Part shown: in pieces, positions 1 through 4,907 of the stretch
Layout of the letters: each line of letters starts with the position of its first letter
How positions within the stretch are numbered: position 1 is the first letter of the stretch
Source of the DNA: Bacteroidota bacterium
Lineage (GTDB): Bacteria > Bacteroidota > Bacteroidia > Bacteroidales > VadinHA17
NCBI GenBank assembly: GCA_030631445.1
Contig: DAOVLD010000139.1
Location: 1 to 5,581 of the forward strand
Direction: 5' to 3'
Length of the DNA stretch: 5,581 nt
The notes under the pieces: generated by a model
Seen by the model: only the letters and a program-made list of their open reading frames with translations
Told to the model about the DNA's origin: nothing
Database searches by the model: none
Position numbers and translations under genes: made by a program

Positions 1-2003
1 CTGCCGGAAATTACGATCACATTGCTGATTATGGTGAAACTATAGGAATTGCCCTTACTGTAGAAAATGCCGGTAATGAAAATGCCGGTAATGTAATGGT
101 AAAATTATCTGCAGCCGATTCATTCATCCAGGTTCAGGATAGTCTCGAAGCATTCGGAACAGTGAATGCATACACCTATTCAACTATTCAATATGCCTTT
201 CAGATAAAAATAAAGGATAGTATTCCGGATCATCATATGACGACCATGCACCTGGAAATTACTGATTTAGCCGGAAATAAATGGGATTCATATTTCAGGA
301 TTGAGTTAAATGCTCCGGTTTTAGAAATTGGTAAGATAAAAGTATTGGATATGGCAGAAGGAAATGGGAATTATAAGCTTGACCCCGGAGAAAAAGCTGA
401 TATCCAGGTTGAGATATCTAATGAAGGACATAGCAGCGCTTATAACCTCGTTAGTTCACTTATAACGTCAAACAGTTATGTTACTATTCAAAATGAAACA
501 TTTAATATTACCGAACTTAAGGAATCGGAAACGAAATATGCTTTATTCTCCGTAGAGATCGATCCTTCAGCTCCCCAGGGTACAATTGCAACATTTAATA
601 TTAGCTCCGGTTCAGGGAACTATTCAGCCATAGACTCATTTAATCTTCATATAGGACTAATATATGAAAGTTTCGAAAGTGGTGACTTCTATCAGTATAA
701 CTGGAAAAACGACAGTTTGTATCCCTGGACAATCGTTTCTTCTGATCCTTATGAAGGAAATTTCACAGCACAATCAGGTTCCATCAGTCATAACCAGAAA
801 TCGGAACTGTCCTTGTCACTTGAAATATTTATTAATGATACTATCTCGTTTTACCGGAAGATCTCATCTGAAAATAATTACGATTTTCTGGAATTTTATA
901 TTGATTTTGTTCTTATTGAAAAATGGTCAGGTGTAAGTGACTGGACACTGCAGAAATATCCTATTTCCACCGGCGACCATACACTTCAGTGGATCTATCA
1001 GAAAGACGGATCGCTAAGCCCCTTTGAAGACAAAGCATGGATCGACTTTATTGTTTTCCCCGATTATACATTTACAAAATTCAATATCGGTCCAAGCAAA
1101 TTAATAACCCCGGTATCAGGTCTGAATCTTACCAATAGTGAAGATGTTATTGTAGAAATAAAGAACTTTGGTCCGGAAGCTGTTGACTCTTTGTATGTAG
1201 GATATAAGGTTGATGGTGTAAATATAGGTATTGATACAGTACGCTCTGTTTTAGATCCTTACGGTTCATTACAACATACATTTTCAATTCCAGCCGATCT
1301 TTCACTGTTCAAAGAATATACATTTGAAATCTTTACGAATCTTGCCGAGGATGATTTCCGTGGAAATGATACCTTAACAGTAATAGTTGAAAATATACCA
1401 ACCATTGATGTTGGTGTATTATCTTTCGCATCACCGGTGCAGAAAACATATTACTCGAATGAGGAACCGGTTAGTATATGGATTGGTAATTTGGGAACAA
1501 TTACCGTATCAGAATTCCCGGTGTTTTATTCAATAAATGATTCTATCCTGACCAGCGATTTTGTAGATGCACATATTTATGCAGGTGATAGTATTCTTTT
1601 TACATTTTCTTCAACAGCCGATCTGTCTGATTTTCAATCATATACTTTCTCGAGCTACACGCAATTAGACGAAGATACTATCTACACTAACGACTCTGTC
1701 TTTATTACAATTGACCACCATACAAATCTTAAGCATGTCCCATTTGATTGGCTTACAGAGATTAATTTATTTCCAAATCCGGCGAGAGATTTCCTCAATC
1801 TTTCAGTTAAAACAACTGATGAAGGAGAATTTATAGTTCGAATAATGAATCTTACCGGACAGGTATTAATGGAAAAAACCTGTTATGTTCAAAAGGGATT
1901 TCAAACCTTAGACATACCAATAAATACTTTGATCCCGGGTCCTTACCTTTTTACTATCCATGTTGATGAAAATGTAGTGGTTTACCGGATTCTAAAACAA
2001 TAA
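1..2003 (+). CDS. C-terminal part of a large T9SS-secreted multidomain protein, possibly a gingipain-like C25 peptidase (5' partial)
   Basis: The reading frame is open from base 3 (first whole codon) to the TAA at 2001-2003, giving 666 residues. The ATG at 96 is internal, because the frame continues upstream in a sensible domain, so the true start is outside the window. Domains, counted from base 3: about residues 1-105, an Ig-like repeat with a doubled ENAGN at 21-30; 106-220, a second repeat with GNGNYKLDPGEKADI, the GD/DPGE signature common in secreted Bacteroidota proteins; 221-355, a jelly-roll (MAM/cleaved-adhesin-like) domain opening with YESFESGDF; 362-464 and 465-571, two CARDB-like domains; 586-666, a T9SS type A sorting domain with INLFPNPARDFLNLSV and a basic RILKQ end. 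The sorting domain implies export through the outer membrane and probable surface anchoring or release. This domain order often follows C25 (gingipain-like) catalytic domains, but no catalytic region is visible, so an adhesin or another enzyme is possible. The T9SS call is strong; the peptidase call is inference. Confidence 0.85.
   Translation, partial: AGNYDHIADYGETIGIALTVENAGNENAGNVMVKLSAADSFIQVQDSLEAFGTVNAYTYSTIQYAFQIKIKDSIPDHHMTTMHLEITDLAGNKWDSYFRIELNAPVLEIGKIKVLDMAEGNGNYKLDPGEKADIQVEISNEGHSSAYNLVSSLITSNSYVTIQNETFNITELKESETKYALFSVEIDPSAPQGTIATFNISSGSGNYSAIDSFNLHIGLIYESFESGDFYQYNWKNDSLYPWTIVSSDPYEGNFTAQSGSISHNQKSELSLSLEIFINDTISFYRKISSENNYDFLEFYIDFVLIEKWSGVSDWTLQKYPISTGDHTLQWIYQKDGSLSPFEDKAWIDFIVFPDYTFTKFNIGPSKLITPVSGLNLTNSEDVIVEIKNFGPEAVDSLYVGYKVDGVNIGIDTVRSVLDPYGSLQHTFSIPADLSLFKEYTFEIFTNLAEDDFRGNDTLTVIVENIPTIDVGVLSFASPVQKTYYSNEEPVSIWIGNLGTITVSEFPVFYSINDSILTSDFVDAHIYAGDSILFTFSSTADLSDFQSYTFSSYTQLDEDTIYTNDSVFITIDHHTNLKHVPFDWLTEINLFPNPARDFLNLSVKTTDEGEFIVRIMNLTGQVLMEKTCYVQKGFQTLDIPINTLIPGPYLFTIHVDENVVVYRILKQ
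63..92 (+). repeat. Perfect in-frame 15-bp tandem duplication inside the T9SS protein gene
   Basis: Two identical adjacent copies of GAAAATGCCGGTAAT occupy 63-77 and 78-92 and encode ENAGN twice. The repeat is in frame and sits in the turn of an Ig-like repeat, where the family typically has a KNxGxxxAxNV-like pattern. The doubled peptide therefore fits the usual length and may be coincidence of a biased motif rather than a fresh expansion. Confidence 0.9.
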
Positions 2004-2022
2004 ACCCTGTAACTATTTTATT

Positions 2023-2607
2023 ATGGAAGAAAAAATACCTGCAAGAGATGAAGCATGGATGCTTTTCAAAAAGTATAATGAATCTGAGAGTCTTACAAAA
2101 CATGCACTGGCTGTAGAAGGTGTAATGCGATATATGGCAAGAAAGTATGGGGAAGATGAAGAAAAATGGGGCATATTAGGATTGGTTCATGACCTTGACT
2201 ATGAAAAGTTCCCTGATCAGCATTGCCAAAAAACTGAAGAGATACTTAAAGAAAACAGGTGGCCTGAGGAATTGATACGCGCAGTTTTAAGCCATGGCTG
2301 GCAAATTGTAACCGATGTTGAGCCTAAAAGCCTGATGGAAAAAACCTTATATGCCATTGATGAGCTTACAGGATTAGTTGTAACATCTGCTCTTGTAAGG
2401 CCATCACGCAGCGTTCTTGACATGAAGGCAAAATCGGTAAAAAAGAAATGGAAAGATAAACGGTTTGCAGCAGGAGTAAACCGGTCGGTAATTGAAAAAG
2501 GGGCTGAAATGTTAAATATCGAACTATCAGAATTAATAACTGATACAATTATGGGAATGCGTGAAGTTGCAGAAGATATTGGTTTGAAAGGGAATCCTGT
2601 TGAGTAG
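2023..2607 (+). CDS. HD-domain phosphohydrolase family protein
   Basis: This complete 194-residue protein belongs to the HD superfamily of metal-dependent phosphohydrolases. The visible metal-binding set is H27 (in TKHALAVE), H56-D57 (in GLVHDLDYEKFP) and D113 (in YAIDELTGL), with H91 in LSHGW as a likely additional ligand. The HD fold covers about residues 20-120. The remaining 75 residues are predicted mainly helical, with a basic patch around 134-147 (KAKSVKKKWKDKRF). There is no signal peptide or membrane segment, so it should be cytoplasmic. Family members remove phosphate from nucleotides or similar small molecules; the substrate cannot be read from the sequence. The ATG at 2023 lies 19 bases after the preceding stop, with an A/T-rich leader and no Shine-Dalgarno sequence, as is usual in Bacteroidota. 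It may be co-transcribed with the secreted-protein gene, but no functional link is evident. No clear terminator follows it. Confidence 0.88.
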   Translation: MEEKIPARDEAWMLFKKYNESESLTKHALAVEGVMRYMARKYGEDEEKWGILGLVHDLDYEKFPDQHCQKTEEILKENRWPEELIRAVLSHGWQIVTDVEPKSLMEKTLYAIDELTGLVVTSALVRPSRSVLDMKAKSVKKKWKDKRFAAGVNRSVIEKGAEMLNIELSELITDTIMGMREVAEDIGLKGNPVE

Positions 2608-2741
2608 GAATATTCGCCAATAACATAAGCTATTAAAAATAAGTGGTTTTTGCTAATAACTTACCATAGAAAAACCTAAAAAAATGTAAAAAGCATGTAA
2701 TTTTGGTTAACTAATAAATACAACAAGGCTACAAATAAGTC

Positions 2742-2760
2742 GGCAGTTGGCAATTGGCAA
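2742..2760 (+). repeat. Short period-7 tandem repeat (GGCAGTT / GGCAATT / GGCAA)
   Basis: Three consecutive units start at 2742, 2749 and 2756; the third is truncated. The units differ by one base. Similar GGCAGTT-type micro-repeats recur between genes in Bacteroidota as I remember them, but that cannot be checked here. Confidence 0.7.
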
Positions 2761-2788
2761 AAATGCAAGTATATTTTAAACTTTAGTC

Positions 2789-2847
2789 ATCTAAGCATTC
2801 AATAATTCAATCATTTAAGCATTTAAGCATTTAATCATTTAATCATT
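2789..2847 (+). repeat. Degenerate period-8 tandem array, seven units of ATTTAAKC type
   Basis: The units read ATCTAAGC, ATTCAATA, ATTCAATC, ATTTAAGC, ATTTAAGC, ATTTAATC and ATTTAATC, starting at 2789 and every 8 bases to 2844, followed by a partial ATT. Later units are more regular than earlier ones. The array ends 18 bases before the Mut7-C start codon, so a change in copy number would alter the 5' leader or the promoter spacing. Confidence 0.85.
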
Positions 2848-2865
2848 ACCAAGATAAACTACCAT

Positions 2866-3615
2866 ATGTCTGAAAAAAAAGTGTGGTTCAGATTTTATGA
2901 AGAACTAAACGATTTTTTGCCAAAGAATAGAAAAAAGGTCAGGTTTCAGATTGAATGTGAACAGAAACAATCAGTCAAAGATGCAATTGAGTCGCTGGGT
3001 ATTCCCCATACTGAAATTGATCTTATCCTGGTAAACGGGCAATCGGTATCATTCGATTATCATATCCTGCCGGATGACAATATTTCGGTATATCCGGTTT
3101 TTGAAAGTTTGGATATATCACGGGTCACACGACTCAGGAATAAACCATTACGTATTCCGTCATTCATACTTGATGTTCACCTGGGTAAGCTTGCAAAATA
3201 TTTACGTATGACCGGATTTGATACTTTATATGAAAACCGGCTTGATGATAACGAAATCGTTGAAATAGCTATACGCGAAAAGAGGATCATACTAACACGT
3301 GATATAGGACTTTTGAAACATAAGGTTGTTACCCATGGTTACTGGATCAGATCACAAAAGCCCGTGGAACAATTTACTGAAACTGCCAGGCGTTTTGACC
3401 TGTTTTCAAAGTTCAAACCATTCCGCAGATGTACAGTTTGTAACGGTTTAGTTAAAAAGACCAGTAAACAATCTGTGATTCATCAATTGAAGCCCCGAAC
3501 AAAAATTTACTTTGATGAATTTTTTAAATGCTCATCTTGTGGCAAGGTTTATTGGAAAGGATCTCATTTTGAAAGAATGCAGAAACTTATTTTTGAGCTT
3601 GCTGATGTGGGATAA
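2866..3615 (+). CDS. Ubiquitin-like/Mut7-C PIN-type RNase domain protein
   Basis: This complete 249-residue protein has two domains. Residues 1-82 look like the ubiquitin/ThiS-like beta-grasp domain that is often fused to Mut7-C (VWFRFYEELNDFLP at the start, NGQSVSFDYHILPDDNISVYP near the end). It lacks a free C-terminal GlyGly tail because the chain continues. Residues 96-240 are the Mut7-C RNase domain, related to the nuclease part of animal Mut-7 and to PIN domains: D103 in FILDVHLGKLAKYLR, acidic D127/D128, and D146 in LTRD are the likely metal-binding carboxylates. Two CxxC pairs, C189/C192 and C222/C225, form a probable zinc ribbon. It is presumably a cytoplasmic metal-dependent RNase of unknown target. 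The start is set by the ATG at 2866, where the ubiquitin-like strand begins directly. It is followed after 27 bases by the phosphoesterase gene, suggesting one transcript. The family call is confident; RNase activity in bacteria is inferred from the family. Confidence 0.9.
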   Translation: MSEKKVWFRFYEELNDFLPKNRKKVRFQIECEQKQSVKDAIESLGIPHTEIDLILVNGQSVSFDYHILPDDNISVYPVFESLDISRVTRLRNKPLRIPSFILDVHLGKLAKYLRMTGFDTLYENRLDDNEIVEIAIREKRIILTRDIGLLKHKVVTHGYWIRSQKPVEQFTETARRFDLFSKFKPFRRCTVCNGLVKKTSKQSVIHQLKPRTKIYFDEFFKCSSCGKVYWKGSHFERMQKLIFELADVG

Positions 3616-3616
3616 G

Positions 3617-3632
3617 AGTTTACAAATAAACT
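3617..3632. other. Small inverted repeat in the Mut7-C/phosphoesterase junction
   Basis: AGTTTA (3617-3622) and TAAACT (3627-3632) are perfect 6-bp arms around a CAAA loop, right after the Mut7-C stop and 10 bases before the next ATG. The hairpin is A/T-rich and weak and could be chance. It has no T-tract and is unlikely to stop transcription. Confidence 0.35.
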
Positions 3633-3642
3633 TTCATATTAT

Positions 3643-4338
3643 ATGAGAACTTTTGTATTAGGAGATATCCACGGAGCGTATAAAGCCCTGAAACAATGTT
3701 TTCAGAAAGCGGAATTTGATCATGAAACAGATCAGCTTATTTTCCTGGGCGATGTTTGTGACGGATGGCCTGAAGTTTACGAAGCAACAGATGAATTATT
3801 AAAGGTAAAGAATCTGGTATATATTATCGGGAATCACGATGACTGGGCACTTACCTGGGCGAAAACCGGGCAGGTACCGGAAATATGGCTTGCACAGGGA
3901 GGTGTAGCTACTATTGAATCATACTCACGGAATATTCCCGAAGACCATATAAGTTTATTAAACCAGGCAAAAGAATATTACATACATGAAAATAAACTTT
4001 TTGTACATGGTGGAATAAAACCCTTCGTAGAACTCTGTGAGCAGGACAGAACTGTTTTTCTATGGAACCGGGAACTGGTTAATCTAGCTTTAAAAAGAAA
4101 AATGCTTAATGATGAAAGTCAAATTACCCGTTTTACTGAGGTTTATGTAGGCCATACTCCGACTACTATTTACGAATCTGATATGCCTGTTCATGCATGT
4201 GAAGTATGGCTTATGGACACAGGTGCAGGTTGGCATGGCAAACTATCCATGATGAATATTGATACTAAAGAGATTTTTCAGAGCGATCCCGTACCTGATC
4301 TTTATCCGAAACATATGGGACGATCCGGTATCATCTAA
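3643..4338 (+). CDS. PP2A-like metallophosphoesterase (serine/threonine phosphatase-type fold)
   Basis: This complete 231-residue calcineurin-like phosphoesterase has the standard motif series: GDIHG with D8 and H10 near the N-terminus, GDVCDGWPE with D37, GNHDDW with N64 and H65, VHGG with H122, and GHTP with H171. These residues form the two-metal centre and the catalytic His of the family. The usual GDxVDRG motif of PPP phosphatases appears as GDVCDGW, so the phosphate-contacting arginine is absent there. The expected GNHE is GNHD, as in many bacterial relatives. The length fits bacterial PPP-like enzymes. The protein is cytoplasmic, with no signal peptide. The substrate could be phosphoprotein, dinucleoside polyphosphate, cyclic nucleotide or nucleic acid; the sequence does not decide. 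It lies 27 bases after the Mut7-C RNase gene and is probably co-transcribed. No Shine-Dalgarno sequence is present; the leader TTTCATATTAT is A/T-rich. Confidence 0.9.
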   Translation: MRTFVLGDIHGAYKALKQCFQKAEFDHETDQLIFLGDVCDGWPEVYEATDELLKVKNLVYIIGNHDDWALTWAKTGQVPEIWLAQGGVATIESYSRNIPEDHISLLNQAKEYYIHENKLFVHGGIKPFVELCEQDRTVFLWNRELVNLALKRKMLNDESQITRFTEVYVGHTPTTIYESDMPVHACEVWLMDTGAGWHGKLSMMNIDTKEIFQSDPVPDLYPKHMGRSGII

Positions 4339-4376
4339 ATAGAGTCCGTATATAAAGTAAGTAAAAATTGATTTAA

Positions 4377-4448
4377 GAACAAGGAACATCGATTAACGAT
4401 TTGCGAAGTGTTTGAAAATCTGAAATCTAAAATCAGCGTTCCTTGTTC
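4377..4448. repeat. Perfect 11-bp inverted repeat with 50-base interior
   Basis: GAACAAGGAAC (4377-4387) is the exact reverse complement of GTTCCTTGTTC (4438-4448). The interior contains a small ATCG/CGAT hairpin (4388-4400) and a period-7 run of AAAATCT-like units (4416-4435). The block begins 38 bases after the phosphoesterase stop codon. I recall similar TTCCTTGTTCGATATTC blocks as frequent between genes in Bacteroidota, so it is probably one copy of a dispersed non-coding repeat; it could also stabilise the mRNA 3' end. Confidence 0.75.
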
Positions 4449-4474
4449 GATATTCAAATTAACTAAAACTTACC

Positions 4475-4595
4475 GACTATATGGACAGACACTAAATAGA
4501 AACCTACATAAAACAACCGGAGGATCACTCTGAAAATATTAACTTCGCAGAATACTTTTTTCTTATGTAACTATTTAGTGTCTGTCCATAAAGTC
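4475..4595. mobile_element. MITE-like non-coding element with 25-bp terminal inverted repeats
   Basis: The left arm 4475-4499 and right arm 4571-4595 are reverse complements at 24 of 25 positions; the innermost 20 (4480-4499 against 4571-4590) are perfect. A further 7 bp pair inside (TACATAA at 4505-4511 with TTATGTA at 4563-4569) across an asymmetric bulge. The interior has no ORF. If the true ends are TGGACAGAC...GTCTGTCCA (4482-4588), the element is flanked by TA on both sides, as expected for IS630/Tc1-mariner-type insertion. TG...CA ends would also suit IS3-type elements, but no 3-bp target duplication is seen. No transposase is present, so it would be non-autonomous or a remnant. A purely structural RNA hairpin is the main alternative. 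Confidence 0.6.
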
Positions 4596-4633
4596 AACCA
4601 AATTTTGAATTAAAGAACCAATGAGTAAATAAC

Positions 4634-4743
4634 AAATCTCAAAAAACAAATAACAAATAATATTCAATGTTCGAAAAAACAAAATCCAAACAGCACATAT
4701 ACAAGAATTTGTTTGATTTTTGAGTCATTAGAATTTGAGATTT
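4634..4743. repeat. Imperfect A/T-rich palindrome
   Basis: AAATCTCAAA (4634-4643) pairs perfectly with TTTGAGATTT (4734-4743). Near the centre AAAATCCAAAC (4681-4691) pairs with GTTTGATTTT (4711-4720) with one bulged C. The intervening DNA is rich in CAAATAA-like words. The layout suggests a folded dispersed repeat rather than a protein-binding site. Confidence 0.6.
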
Positions 4744-4759
4744 ATTTGTATTTTGCCTG

Positions 4760-4800
4760 CCCCGTAGGGAAGTATGACCGTACGGGGGTGCTTGTTTTTT
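4760..4800 (+). terminator. Candidate intrinsic terminator ahead of rlmN
   Basis: CCCCGTA (4760-4766) and TACGGGG (4781-4787) form a 7-bp GC-rich stem around a 14-base loop, followed by GTGCTTG and then six Ts (4795-4800). It is the only GC-rich hairpin in the spacer. The T-run begins seven bases after the stem and the loop is long, so it is an imperfect terminator. It may instead be part of a dispersed repeat. Confidence 0.35.
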
Positions 4801-4839
4801 GTAATTTATTTGATATTTGGTGCTTGTTTTTTGTAATTT
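4787..4839 (+). repeat. Two direct copies of a T-rich 21-mer
   Basis: The same 21 bases, starting GGTGCTTG followed by six Ts and GTAATTT, occur at 4787-4807 and again at 4819-4839, 32 bases apart start to start. The first copy is the tail of the GC-rich hairpin at 4760-4787; the second has no hairpin before it. A local duplication is the simplest explanation. Confidence 0.85.
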
Positions 4840-4852
4840 TTACTATTTATTT

Positions 4853-4886
4853 AAACTTTCAGACTTTATAGACAGGCTCTATTTAT
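4853..4886 (+). repeat. Diverged solo copy of the MITE-like element's end
   Basis: Bases 4862-4886 match the reverse complement of the right arm (4571-4595) at about 19 of 25 positions, sharing GACTTTAT and GACAG. Aligned instead with the left side, 4853-4875 matches 4466-4488 at 19 of 23. It is in direct orientation to the left arm and ends 21 bases before the rlmN start codon. It may be a decayed end of a related element, or a site that such elements target. Chance is possible at this A/T content. Confidence 0.4.
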
Positions 4887-4907
4887 TTACTAATGCGAAA
4901 TATTATT

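Larger units (their letters stand above)
2608..2865. other. Gene-free A/T-rich spacer between the HD-protein gene and the Mut7-C gene
   Basis: No ORF of useful length or RNA gene was seen in these 258 bases. A weak inverted repeat pairs GGTTTTT (2645-2651) with AAAAACC (2670-2676), but no T-tract follows, so it is not a convincing terminator. TAATTTTG at 2698-2705 matches the Bacteroidota -7 consensus TAnnTTTG, but no TTTG lies at the expected -33 distance. The second half holds the period-7 and period-8 repeats listed separately. A promoter for the Mut7-C gene must lie here if the gene is not read through from upstream. Confidence 0.7.
4339..4907. other. Repeat-rich, gene-free spacer upstream of rlmN
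   Basis: No ORF or RNA gene is supported in these 569 bases. In order the spacer holds an 11-bp inverted repeat (4377-4448), a 121-base element with long terminal inverted repeats (4475-4595), an imperfect A/T-rich palindrome (4634-4743), a GC-rich hairpin (4760-4787), two direct copies of a T-rich 21-mer (4787-4839), and a diverged single copy of the element's end (4853-4886). The density of repeats suggests accumulation of small non-coding mobile or dispersed elements between two unrelated transcription units. No convincing -33/-7 promoter pair for rlmN was found. Confidence 0.75.

Noticed and set aside
664..936. 90-residue + strand ORF inside the T9SS protein gene
   Set aside because: It lies wholly within the jelly-roll coding region in another frame, with no recognisable domain; the overlapping frame is clearly the coding one.
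2217..2548. Two minus-strand ORFs opposite the HD-protein gene
   Set aside because: They are antisense shadows of a well-conserved domain and show no family resemblance or plausible leader.
2698..2705. Bacteroidota -7 promoter element TAATTTTG
   Set aside because: It matches TAnnTTTG, but the only nearby TTTG upstream (2649-2652) is about 45 bases away instead of about 19, and the start codon is 160 bases downstream.
2789..2847. CRISPR-like array
   Set aside because: The units are 8 bases with no spacers between them, so this is a simple tandem repeat.
4812..4819. GATATTTG as a -7 element for rlmN
   Set aside because: One consensus base is wrong and the nearest TTTG (4798-4801) is only 10 bases upstream, too close for a -33 box.
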